A stretch of 14,871 bases of DNA from contig JAEEKC010000162.1 of NCBI GenBank assembly GCA_016282215.1, forward strand, positions 1 through 14,871, given 5' to 3'. The stretch is from Lachnospiraceae bacterium (GTDB lineage Bacteria; Bacillota; Clostridia; Lachnospirales; Lachnospiraceae). The position numbers and the translations under genes are program-made. Of the stretch, positions 8,601 to 14,871 are shown piece after piece. A model generated the notes under the pieces. It was not told where the DNA came from. It saw nothing but the letters and a program-made list of their open reading frames with translations, and did not search any database. How positions within the stretch are numbered: the first letter of the stretch is position 1; each line of letters begins with the position of its first letter.

Positions 8601-10667
8601 CTTTTTCAGCGGATCATAAGCAGAAACCTGAGAGCCGATAAAACCGTTTAACTGATCAAAATCCATGCGTGCCAGCCTGATCCCCGATTCTGACCACATC
8701 TGACGCACGATCTTGTCCATCTCACCGATAATGGGCAGACTGCTCTTTTTGGGTGCATCAATGGAAAGGTCCATTCTGGTAGCCGCAATATCATAAGCGG
8801 TCACATAGACATTCACATCCATCAGCATTTCGTTATCGCCCTGCAAAGTTGACAGCAGCGTAGACAGGGATGTGATATGCTGTCCCAGTTCTATCAGCTT
8901 GGAGTCGACATTGGTATTCGAATACTGACTCCGCAGTTCCTGCAATGCACGGTCAACACCGGTGATGGCCTTGGTACGGTCTACAGGGGTTGCCTTCAGG
9001 ACAACCTTGGTACCGGGAATGGACATAACGCCGGCCATAAAAGCATCTCCTACCATGGTCGGATAACTCATGACTCTGTAGGTATGCGTCAGTATATTGG
9101 ATACCACGCTGTCGCGGAATTTGATCTTAACAGTCTCCGGCATTGCCCACTGAGCATAATCTTCGGGGGCGATCCTGTCGATCTCACGCTCTTCAAAATC
9201 CAGCTGGTTGGTATATTTCAAAAAGATTGCCATATCCCTGGTATTCAGCCTTCTGGCCGTCATCTCACCTTGGGACAGGTAGTGCAGCGCATTGGAGGTG
9301 ATCAGGTTCAAGCGGCTCTTGTCTTTTTCAAACAGAACCAGATAATAAAACGGCGTAACCACCTTGTTCTCAAAACACATGTCAGTCAGTTCATTGATCC
9401 GGTCGTAAAGGATCTCTACACGTGCTTTGAGCTCGTCCTCAGAGAGCATGCCGCTTTCATAAGAGGCTTTCAACTGGTCAAGACGGCCGTATTCTCTTTC
9501 CATGTAATCATCATACAGGATAGGACGGTCAATCTTGACGATATTGGCGTATTCGCCTTCCTGCACGCTGCGGAGGATCTTGCCGACACAGTTCTCAATG
9601 GAATTATTTCTTCTGTGTTTGGAGAAAAAGCGGAACTCCAAAGGATCGATCTCAATGACACTTCCGTAATACTTCCCGTCATATTCGATAAAACCATCCT
9701 TGATATCCGTGAAGGCGGAAAGATTTTCCATGAACTCTCCGCTGCCGCCGGCATCTTCCTTCGCTTCCTCCCGCTGTTTTTTCTTCAGCGCTGACCGGTC
9801 CGCACGAGCCTGCCAAACGGCGTTTTTCTCCTCTTCTGTTGCCGTTTTGCTCTTTAAGATCCGGTTTTCTTCTTTGATGAGAGCCTTGAGAGCTTTCTTC
9901 TTTTCTTTTTCCGTCAGCTCCGGCTTCGCATCTTCCGCCATATCTTCAGATGCGTCCTCCGTTGCAGGATCTTCCGCATCTTCATGCGTATCTTCTGATA
10001 ATTCTTCGGATGACTCTTCTGCTACCTCTTTCGAAGCAACGTCCTCTTGCTTAGTCTCCGGTGTTTCTGCGGTTTCCGTGATCTCTGAAAGGTCCTCATC
10101 CCAGACACCCGTAACATCAGAAACATCCGGCAGGTCTGCATCCTCCCGGTTTCCGTTATCGTCCGGATTCTCCGCATCCGAACCCGACAGATTCTTTTCT
10201 GTTTCACTGATCAGCTTTTCACCGAGGGCATCGAGGTCGATATCCTCTTCTGCAGTTTGCTCCCCGGCCGGCTGAGCACCTGTTTGAGCTGTTTCTTCCT
10301 TTTTCTTTCTGCGTTTTCGTCTTCCCTCATTTTCTTTGCGGTATTCCTCGATCACATTATCCCGCAATTTTCCGCTCGCCTTATCGAGCAACATCTTATC
10401 GGTATATACTCTGTAATACCTTCTCGGAAGTACCAGGTATTTGAGCATCCTCAAAAGAAAGGTGTAGTTGGATTCCTCATCGATCCGCAGCACAAGGAAG
10501 AAAGTGAGAAATGCAATGGCTATGCAGATACCGATCTTCCACGGCAGCGATGAGATGGCGAAGAGGACGACGAGCGCGGCTCCTATAACGACCACGACTA
10601 CGTCCCCGATCGACACACCTTTGAACAGTTCAATTCTGACTTTAGTTTTTCCCGGAATCAGTCTCAT
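5613..10667 (-). CDS. VirB3(PrgI)-VirB4 fusion type IV secretion ATPase with a long acidic C-terminal tail (1684 aa)
   Basis: VirB4 proteins are the conserved ATPases of type IV secretion, acting at the inner face of the membrane with the VirB3 and VirB6 partners. Residues 1-95 look like a VirB3/PrgI protein: a short amphipathic start, two membrane helices at about 21-38 and 43-60, then the PRRYYR signature at 81-86. Residues 110-305 are a charged, mostly acidic linker. The VirB4 N-terminal domain starts near 311. The RecA-like ATPase carries Walker A GKSGSGKS at 746-753, Walker B with IDEAH at 992-996, and ITQN at 1027-1030. All key residues are intact, so activity is expected. After about 1150 comes an extension unusual for VirB4: acidic linkers, a coiled coil (about 1353-1425), an Ala-rich stretch, then poly-Asp blocks with IFGLGS-like motifs (1518-1635). 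The ATG is the only plausible start: an in-frame TGA lies 24 bases upstream, and the nearest purine-rich site (GAGAGGA) is about 15 bases away, suggesting weak initiation. The gene follows the TrbL-like channel gene after 108 bases. It resembles VirB4-like ATPases of Clostridia conjugative elements. Confidence 0.92.
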   Translation of the reverse strand: MRLIPGKTKVRIELFKGVSIGDVVVVVIGAALVVLFAISSLPWKIGICIAIAFLTFFLVLRIDEESNYTFLLRMLKYLVLPRRYYRVYTDKMLLDKASGKLRDNVIEEYRKENEGRRKRRKKKEETAQTGAQPAGEQTAEEDIDLDALGEKLISETEKNLSGSDAENPDDNGNREDADLPDVSDVTGVWDEDLSEITETAETPETKQEDVASKEVAEESSEELSEDTHEDAEDPATEDASEDMAEDAKPELTEKEKKKALKALIKEENRILKSKTATEEEKNAVWQARADRSALKKKQREEAKEDAGGSGEFMENLSAFTDIKDGFIEYDGKYYGSVIEIDPLEFRFFSKHRRNNSIENCVGKILRSVQEGEYANIVKIDRPILYDDYMEREYGRLDQLKASYESGMLSEDELKARVEILYDRINELTDMCFENKVVTPFYYLVLFEKDKSRLNLITSNALHYLSQGEMTARRLNTRDMAIFLKYTNQLDFEEREIDRIAPEDYAQWAMPETVKIKFRDSVVSNILTHTYRVMSYPTMVGDAFMAGVMSIPGTKVVLKATPVDRTKAITGVDRALQELRSQYSNTNVDSKLIELGQHITSLSTLLSTLQGDNEMLMDVNVYVTAYDIAATRMDLSIDAPKKSSLPIIGEMDKIVRQMWSESGIRLARMDFDQLNGFIGSQVSAYDPLKKLARGIPSNSVAASFPWIYSHISDQQGFKMGSADGVPVFIDFFRRDDERINSNMVIIGKSGSGKSYATKSLLSNLAADDAKIFILDPENEYTELAGNLHGKIINVGNAQYGRLNPFHIITALDDDEDDQAEGASAAVTGSFATHLQFLEEFFRQILPDCEKDALEYLNSLVERMYTNRGIYAETDLSAFEPEDYPIFDDLYDEVLAEFERTENEYLRTMLRTLINYVAKFSTGGRNANIWNGPSTVTTDENFTVFNFQSMLSNRNTTIANAQMLLVLKYIDNEIIKNREYNTRYGLNRKIVVVIDEAHVFIDEKFPIALDFMFQLAKRIRKYNGMQIVITQNIKDFVGSEELARKSTAIINACQYSFIFALAPNDIHDLCKLYEKAGGINPNEQEQIMQAPRGQAFTVLSASSRSTFQVEVPPTLVDMFQQKEYISHYFIGDEGHRNWESYVAASRSTHDLAVATNKAVEEKKKENKPAKKAVTFSIISEEELAAQKLAAGQGKDGQADKPVNSAEQMAAENLSDLDLLGEDLSDDEFDAMIAQMAAKKTTASSSEGDIDTGEDTEPDEGLELYDDSEPDEDFETGEEAYEDEDSEMSEEAYADEEGPEDAAEEEMTDKVAAETAGLARPALTKTQKVGQTRSGRQYKRQPSGRSAAPVSGFGMTDADLEVDALRRELMLERNRLESERLETQRKTVELEKAALEAQKNAGIQDAVLKLGEMLQLMQQQLILTQSQMMSAPAGTYAAASLPGMTPTSPLAAGTVNTAVGTSGTAETLAAGAAAISAASGEINRNMDLAALLAAESGDADISNDEEDSLLSASAADETSSDDDDIFGLGSYGDEDEDDDDDDIFGLGSLDDEDEEGVELPQIHVDELDEDSLTDLDDFEDDDDDDDDEDLWGLDDDDDDDDDIDLPDEDEFEKFLFGDDDDDDDNDDDDDDSSLSFNIFDMFEQEAELQEKYNPMDDFMDGEENVLEITIEQLTEYNKNHKMKPKAS
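5786..5945 (-). repeat. Asp-codon (GAT/GAC) trinucleotide repeat tracts
   Basis: On the plus strand this reads as runs of tca/tcg units, at about 5786-5825 and 5869-5945, with a smaller block near 6050-6078. In the gene these are long runs of Asp codons with mixed GAT and GAC. In-frame repeats of this kind can gain or lose units by replication slippage, so the tail length may vary between strains. Confidence 0.8.
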
Positions 10668-10716
10668 AAGGCGAAAAAGTATCCTCTCTCAAATTCCTTC
10701 CGAATTACGCACCGAT

Positions 10717-10757
10717 GACGATTCCCCATCCGGCTGTTTTACCGGTGGGCAATCGTC
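10717..10757 (-). promoter_or_regulatory. Strong hairpin between the trbL-like and virB4-like genes
   Basis: Plus-strand arms GACGATTCCCCATCCGG (10717-10733) and CCGGTGGGCAATCGTC (10742-10757) can form 15 Watson-Crick pairs, with one C-C mismatch, one bulged T and an 8-base loop. No T-run follows on either strand, so this is not a classical rho-independent terminator. It starts 18 bases past the stop of the channel gene and ends 49 bases before the start of the ATPase gene. Likely roles are mRNA 3' end protection, a processing site, or uneven expression of the two genes. The structure is seen directly; the role is inference. Confidence 0.65.
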
Positions 10758-10775
10758 TGGTTAGCTTCTGTGTTA

Positions 10776-13700
10776 TTAATTATTCTGGTTATTGTTGTTA
10801 TTAATCTGGTTGTTCTGGTTAGGAGGAACAATAGGCCTCGGCACTACATCGATCACTCTTCCGCTTGCCATCTGTACCTGGTTGCCGGGCTTCATGTTGT
10901 TGCCGTTAAATTGCAGTGGCTGCTGCTGCGGCGGTACAACCGGATTCTGCAGATTGTTCACCATTCCAGGTGCCTGTTGCTGATTATTTATCATTCCCTG
11001 GTTTGGCTGTTGTATATTCGCAACCTGCGGATTATTCACCATTCCCGGTGCCTGCTGCGGTGCATTCGCATTCTGCAGATTGTTCATCATCCCCTGAACC
11101 GGCTGCGGAACGAATCCCTGTTGCTGTGGCGGTACCTGGTTTGGCTGTATCGGTCCGTTTTGGTTCTGCATATTATTTACCGGTGCATTCAATCCCTCGC
11201 CGCCCTGCATCTGCGGATTCAGCATTTCAGGAACCTGCTGTTGCTGTTCTTCGCCCGCACCTTCGCCGACACCTTCGCCTTCAGCAGCGCCTTCACCGAC
11301 TCCAACACCTGCGCCTTCGCCTCCAACGCCTAGTCCGGCTCCTTCAGCGATACCTTCTCCACCTTCAGCGACTCCTTCGCCTCCAACGTTGTCTGCTCCG
11401 CCTTCAGCGACTCCTTCGCCTTCAACGGCTCCTACGCCGCCTTCCTGATTCGGATCCGGCAGGTCATTCATATCATTGTTATTCGCGGGGATGTCACCGC
11501 CGTCACCGGCATTATAATCTTCTCCATCCGGCAGGTCTGCCCCGCCGTCTTCCATGTTATCATCCTCAGCGCCTTCATAGCCTTCTGCGTCAGGCACATC
11601 GGCATCGAGATCTACATCGTCTCCGCCGCCGCCTCCGCCGCCTCCGCCGCCACCGAGCTGAAGCTGTCCCATGGCATCGGTTACATCCTTCGCATCTGCT
11701 CCCGTCGCTGCCGCGATCATGCCGCCAACTGCCCAGTTTGCAAAATCGCCTGCTGCATCGAGTGCTTCCTGTCCAAGGCTTTTTGCGCCGCCTGCGCCTG
11801 CACCTGCTCCTGCTCCTGCTCCTGCTCCAGCAGCAGCTGCTGCGCCACCTTTGCCGCCTCCGGCTCCGCCTTTACCGCCGGTTGCCGGACTTGACTTGCC
11901 GGGAACCGCGCCGGATCCCTGCTGGCCTTTTCCTGCGGCTGTGCCTGCGAGATTCTTTGCAGCCTCTCCGGCTTTGCCGCCGGCACCGCCAGCCACACCG
12001 GGTTTATTCGGAAGTGCACCGGATCCCTTCTTGTCACCGGTGCCTGCACCTGCCCCACCGGGTTTTTGTCCCTGCTGGCCTTTTCCTGCGGCTGCGCCTG
12101 TGAGATTCTTTGCAGCCTCTCCGGCTTTGCCGCCGACACCGCCAGCCATACCGGGTTTATTCGGAAGAGCCCCGGATCCCTTCTTGTCACCGGCGCCTGC
12201 ACCTGCTCCACCGGGTTTTTGTCCCTGCTGGCCTTTTCCTGCGGCTGCATTAACCATGCCTTTTCCAGCCTGACCGAGTTTTTGCGGGACTCCGTCGCCT
12301 GCTCCAGCGCCAGCACCTGCGCCACCGACGCCTGCTCCTGCACCGCCGACGCCTGCTCCTGCACCGCCGACGCCTGCTCCTGCACCTTCTTTGCCTGCGC
12401 CTTCGCCACCTTCTTTGCCTGCGCCTTCGCCGCCTTCTTTGCCTGCGCCTTCGCCGCCTTCTTTGCCGCCGCCTGCGCCTTCTTTGCCGCCGCCTCCGGA
12501 GCCAACACTTCCAAGAGATGACTTCTCAGGAAGTTTGTTATCTTCACCGCCGCCTGCGCCGCCTTCGCCTTCACCGCCTTCGCCGCCGCCACCGCCGCCT
12601 GCGCCGCCTGCTGCTCCTGCGCCGCCGCCTGCTGCCAAGGAAATACCTTTCTTTACGCCACCGATAGCCTTGCCGATGCCTTTCCCGACGATGCCTCTCA
12701 TGGCATCTCCCACGGAATCGGAAGCACTGATGGCCTGCATGCCCGCATTATCCGCCAGAATACCTGTTACTACGCCGCTGGCTTTTCGGGCCGTCATAAA
12801 GGCTACTATGATCATTAGAAGTTTTGCCAGATAGTTCAAAGGCGCTGCCCAGTTAACCTGCGCCCAGGTTCCTTTCATGGTCGTCCAGTCCCAGAACACC
12901 AGGTCAGCCGAGGTGACGATGGGAATGAAGATCTGTACAACCCTGACAGAGAATATCGTGGCAAACACAGAAAAATTCTGAATAACAAATGCCGTCAGCC
13001 ACTGTTTTGCCTTGCCGCCGTTATCCAGGGGCCAGGTCGCAAAGAACGGAGGCGCGATCAGATAGAGAAACAGGACATTAAAGATCCTCGCTATGCAGTT
13101 TCCGGTGATCGCCAGCAATTCTGCTGCCATAAACAGGGCTGTCAGCCAGATATATAAAAAGTCAATATCACTGATATGGAAACTTGTCAGGACATCGTCA
13201 TATCTGTAGATAGACATGTCAAAACCACCGTCATCGTTATCTAAAAAGAACCTGCTCCTGAGGGGATCGGTAAGAGACGGATTCTTATTGTACTCTTCAT
13301 TCACCGCCGCATCCATGGTGCCTGCCAGGAAACACATCCTATCGAGGGGGACCGATGAACCGGCTGTCATTGTCATGGAGTTTTTTCTGGAAAAATGCCG
13401 CATGGGCTTAAAATCCGCATCCGTCTTGATGATATCCATGACTTCAAGAACTGCGCTCGAAAGCTGCTCATCGTATACATCTGCCTTTACTTCATTTGTC
13501 AGGCTTTTTGCATCCGCAATCCGCTGCAGGGCATTTTGCCAGTTATTGATCTGGTTCCCTTTGGAATCCTTTCTCGGATATGCATATTGAAACACGCCTT
13601 CTTTTTGCAGCCACTCCATATCAGGCCGGATCTCGTTATAGCAGGCATTGATATTGTAACGGCTGTTGTAACTCGGATTGAGGGAATAATTACCGATGGT

Positions 13701-14204
13701 ATTGATACACTTTGCCATAACGGTCAGTTCTTCATCCGTATAATCCCTCTCCGGTTCTATATGCAGGACAGATGCATTATTAAACACATATCCGATCTGT
13801 TCCATCAATTTATCGGAAAAAGCAAGTACGATAGCCATTCCAAGCGTCAGACTGATCATAAAAAAGATACTGCGCACCAGATTTCCTACGATGGTTCCCA
13901 TGGACTGCTGGTTTCTGCCCTCTAAGTCAAACATTTTCTTGATGACGGAAATGATGGCAAAACCGAATGCCATGGCAATACCGATCAGCATCATACCCAT
14001 ATAGGCATTGGTAACGGTCTGGTTCTTGAAGAATACATCGAGAAGTTTCATTTCCTTACCGGCATATTTGACCTTCGAAATGCCCGCAAAAATCTCGAAT
14101 ATCCGATATAATCCTCTTACAATACCGCAAAGCGCTATGGCGATCAAATACTTGAGATGTGCCACCATAGAGGCTATGTCAAACGCATCTGTAAACCAAC
14201 TCAT
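10776..14204 (-). CDS. TrbL/VirB6-like polytopic conjugation channel protein with a low-complexity tail (1142 aa)
   Basis: VirB6/TrbL proteins form part of the inner-membrane channel of type IV secretion systems. Predicted membrane helices lie at about residues 16-35, 68-88, 110-130, 345-366, 368-392, 400-428 and 457-476, with a loop of about 210 residues between the third and fourth. This fits the TrbL-type and Mbov_0396-type ICE membrane proteins of Firmicutes, and adjacency to a VirB3/VirB4 ATPase supports the call. The amphipathic segment AGMQAISASDSVGDAMRGIV and a GKGIGKAIGG stretch follow the last helix. The rest, from about residue 520, is low complexity: Gly/Ala-rich to about 865 with 8-, 7- and 51-residue repeats, then Asp-rich, then Gly/Glu repeats (GEGVAEGG), then a Gln/Asn/Pro-rich end with repeated GMVNN-type motifs and terminal poly-Asn. 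Ordinary family members lack so long a tail. The start has AGAGGAA six bases upstream. The topology of the tail is uncertain. Confidence 0.85.
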   Translation of the reverse strand: MSWFTDAFDIASMVAHLKYLIAIALCGIVRGLYRIFEIFAGISKVKYAGKEMKLLDVFFKNQTVTNAYMGMMLIGIAMAFGFAIISVIKKMFDLEGRNQQSMGTIVGNLVRSIFFMISLTLGMAIVLAFSDKLMEQIGYVFNNASVLHIEPERDYTDEELTVMAKCINTIGNYSLNPSYNSRYNINACYNEIRPDMEWLQKEGVFQYAYPRKDSKGNQINNWQNALQRIADAKSLTNEVKADVYDEQLSSAVLEVMDIIKTDADFKPMRHFSRKNSMTMTAGSSVPLDRMCFLAGTMDAAVNEEYNKNPSLTDPLRSRFFLDNDDGGFDMSIYRYDDVLTSFHISDIDFLYIWLTALFMAAELLAITGNCIARIFNVLFLYLIAPPFFATWPLDNGGKAKQWLTAFVIQNFSVFATIFSVRVVQIFIPIVTSADLVFWDWTTMKGTWAQVNWAAPLNYLAKLLMIIVAFMTARKASGVVTGILADNAGMQAISASDSVGDAMRGIVGKGIGKAIGGVKKGISLAAGGGAGAAGGAGGGGGGEGGEGEGGAGGGEDNKLPEKSSLGSVGSGGGGKEGAGGGKEGGEGAGKEGGEGAGKEGGEGAGKEGAGAGVGGAGAGVGGAGAGVGGAGAGAGAGDGVPQKLGQAGKGMVNAAAGKGQQGQKPGGAGAGAGDKKGSGALPNKPGMAGGVGGKAGEAAKNLTGAAAGKGQQGQKPGGAGAGTGDKKGSGALPNKPGVAGGAGGKAGEAAKNLAGTAAGKGQQGSGAVPGKSSPATGGKGGAGGGKGGAAAAAGAGAGAGAGAGAGGAKSLGQEALDAAGDFANWAVGGMIAAATGADAKDVTDAMGQLQLGGGGGGGGGGGDDVDLDADVPDAEGYEGAEDDNMEDGGADLPDGEDYNAGDGGDIPANNNDMNDLPDPNQEGGVGAVEGEGVAEGGADNVGGEGVAEGGEGIAEGAGLGVGGEGAGVGVGEGAAEGEGVGEGAGEEQQQQVPEMLNPQMQGGEGLNAPVNNMQNQNGPIQPNQVPPQQQGFVPQPVQGMMNNLQNANAPQQAPGMVNNPQVANIQQPNQGMINNQQQAPGMVNNLQNPVVPPQQQPLQFNGNNMKPGNQVQMASGRVIDVVPRPIVPPNQNNQINNNNNQNN
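11910..12239 (-). repeat. 153-bp tandem repeat in the trbL-like tail (two full copies plus a partial)
   Basis: Copies begin, reading on the minus strand, at 12239, 12086 and 11933, exactly 153 bases apart, and each encodes a 51-residue unit starting GKGQQG. The first two are full length and nearly identical; the third continues only briefly before diverging. Because 153 is a multiple of three, gain or loss of a unit keeps the frame. The units carry evenly spaced Lys residues in a Gly/Ala/Pro background, so this part of the tail is basic, unlike the acidic part that follows. Confidence 0.9.
12326..12485 (-). repeat. Short tandem repeats of 21 bp and 24 bp in the trbL-like tail
   Basis: The plus-strand unit beginning CGACGCCTGCTCCTGCAC recurs at 12326, 12347 and 12368 (21-base period, encoding GGAGAGV). 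The unit beginning TTCTTTGCC recurs at 12387, 12411, 12435 and 12459 (24-base period, encoding KEGGEGAG), and a shortened copy follows. Both periods are multiples of three and remain in frame. The high identity suggests recent expansion. Confidence 0.85.
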
Positions 14205-14210
14205 ACCTGT

Positions 14211-14217
14211 TTCCTCT
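14211..14217 (-). promoter_or_regulatory. Ribosome binding site of the trbL-like gene
   Basis: The minus strand reads AGAGGAA six bases before the ATG that begins MSWF. This supports that start over the several ATG triplets in the repeats just upstream, none of which has a comparable site. Confidence 0.7.
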
Positions 14218-14235
14218 TAAATAGATGTAAATTAT

Positions 14236-14300
14236 GGATGTCATTTTCTTAATGCATGTCATTTTTGATGCATGTCATTTTTGATGCATGTCTATTTCTT
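14236..14300 (-). repeat. 16-bp tandem repeats containing ATGCAT, upstream of the trbL-like gene
   Basis: Plus-strand units lie at 14236-14250 (degenerate), 14251-14266, 14267-14282 and 14283-14300 (degenerate); the core unit is GATGCATGTCATTTTT. Three units hold the palindrome ATGCAT at even spacing. The array fills most of the 106-base gap between the Ig-like gene and the channel gene. It could bind a regulator or act in the mRNA leader, since the minus-strand copies contain many ATG triplets. No clear promoter accompanies it, although a weak -10-like CATAAT follows the array on the minus strand. Confidence 0.75.
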
Positions 14301-14310
14301 ATCTTTCGTT

Positions 14311-14871
14311 TTACCTTACCCGCAGATTTTTCTTTACCCAGTACAGATAAACCACAACAGCAATGATCACCACAAGGAACAGTCCTAAAAATATCACGCC
14401 CTGCATATTCAGATACAAAAGGATCGTAGCAAAATATACACTCTCGTTCCCTGCACGATCTGTCACCGTGATCTCATACCGGCCGCTGGCTGTCATTTTA
14501 TTTCCCCGAAGTTTGTACTCGTTTCCGTCCTTTTTACAGGTGACGGTGTCTCCCTGCTCAAGTCCCGCGAACGAAACCGGACCTCTGGCTGTATTATTCT
14601 CATTCAGACCCGTAAATTTAAGTTCCGGCGGCGTATGGTCAACACTCACATTCAGTTCGTATTTCATTTCGGTTTTCGGGCACCGGTACGCGATCTTATA
14701 CTCGCCTTCCTCAAGAAGCTCTACGCGGGAGCGGGACGCCATAACATCTTCTCCATCCCTCGTTACCTCCGTCAACTGAAACCCTTCCGGCATATCATAA
14801 TAGTTCAGTTTTCCCGTGATGTTGTCTACGATCGTAAATGTGATCAGATCTTCATTTTCACTGCCGTTTCC
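14311..14871 (-). CDS. Ig-like-domain protein with a C-terminal membrane anchor (3' end only)
   Basis: The frame is open to the right edge, so the window holds the last 186 residues of a longer protein. An internal Met at 14793 has no ribosome binding site and is not a likely start. The visible part shows beta-rich extracellular sequence with the phrase DHTPPELKFTG, the usual opening of bacterial Ig-like (Big/HYR-type) repeats, closing with SGRYEITVTDRAGNES. One membrane helix follows at about visible residues 155-177 (MQGVIFLGLFLVVIIAVVVY), then a short basic tail KKNLRVR. The predicted topology is an outside Ig-like domain with the C-terminus in the cytoplasm. It is the gene immediately before the TrbL-like channel, 106 bases apart, which suggests a surface-exposed partner of the secretion apparatus such as an adhesin or sensor. 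The specific function is unknown. Confidence 0.7.
   Translation of the reverse strand, partial: GNGSENEDLITFTIVDNITGKLNYYDMPEGFQLTEVTRDGEDVMASRSRVELLEEGEYKIAYRCPKTEMKYELNVSVDHTPPELKFTGLNENNTARGPVSFAGLEQGDTVTCKKDGNEYKLRGNKMTASGRYEITVTDRAGNESVYFATILLYLNMQGVIFLGLFLVVIIAVVVYLYWVKKNLRVR

Noticed and set aside
8877..9794. A 305-codon open frame on the plus strand opposite the VirB4 N-terminal domain
   Set aside because: It lies entirely opposite a well-supported VirB4 coding region, has no recognisable motif and shows the composition of an antisense shadow.
10916..12103. A 395-codon open frame on the plus strand rich in Leu and Arg
   Set aside because: It is the mirror of the Gly/Ala-rich and Gln-rich tail of the channel gene. 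It has no ribosome binding site, and its composition follows the repeat units of the other strand.
14170..14262. A short leader frame of about 25 codons starting in the 16-bp repeats and overlapping the channel gene start
   Set aside because: It has no ribosome binding site, its start is a by-product of the repeats, and it overlaps a gene with a good site of its own.
14311..14793. Treating the Ig-like protein as a complete 160-aa gene starting at the Met at 14793
   Set aside because: The frame stays open to the window edge with beta-rich sequence consistent with the same protein, and there is no ribosome binding site before that Met.
1..14871. Calling the window an integrative conjugative element
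   Set aside because: Only the channel and the VirB3/VirB4 ATPase support this. No relaxase, coupling ATPase, cell-wall hydrolase, integrase or att repeat is visible here.

Overview
All supported genes lie on the minus strand and read as one block, from the right edge of the window to the left. Moderate GC, strong AGGAGG-type ribosome binding sites and the protein families suggest a Gram-positive Clostridia, probably Lachnospiraceae-like. This is inference from family resemblance and style; no rRNA or marker gene is present. No tRNA, rRNA, CRISPR array, insertion sequence, integrase or relaxase is visible.

Layout in transcription order. (1) 14871-14311: the 3' end of a gene for an Ig-like-domain protein anchored by one C-terminal membrane helix; its start is outside the window. 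(2) 14310-14205: a short gap with a 16-bp tandem repeat. (3) 14204-10776: a 1142-aa TrbL/VirB6-type polytopic channel protein with a roughly 660-residue low-complexity tail (Gly/Ala-rich, then acidic, then Gln/Asn/Pro-rich) built partly from 21-, 24- and 153-bp tandem repeats. (4) 10775-10668: a gap holding a strong hairpin. (5) 10667-5613: a 1684-aa VirB3(PrgI)-VirB4 fusion ATPase with a roughly 530-residue acidic tail, ending in poly-Asp blocks that carry repeated short aromatic-Gly motifs. (6) 5612-5418: a gap with a possible weak terminator. (7) 5417-96: a 1773-aa secreted protein with a signal peptide, a probable single-alpha-helix spacer and a repeated PLAT-like beta-sandwich pattern. 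(8) 69 to the left edge: the first 23 codons of a STAS-domain (anti-anti-sigma type) protein.

Interpretation. The VirB6/TrbL-like channel and VirB3/VirB4 ATPase are the inner-membrane core of a Gram-positive type IV secretion system. Here they sit between a membrane-anchored Ig-like protein and a giant exported protein, and a STAS regulator follows. The two cytoplasmic-side components carry very long disordered tails of opposite style. This could be a specialised T4SS-like export or cell-contact apparatus rather than an ordinary conjugation module, but DNA-processing genes may lie outside the window, so conjugation cannot be excluded.

Long stretches of good open reading on the plus strand are mirror images of the biased codons of these genes and are not annotated. 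No intergenic stretch exceeds about 200 bases.
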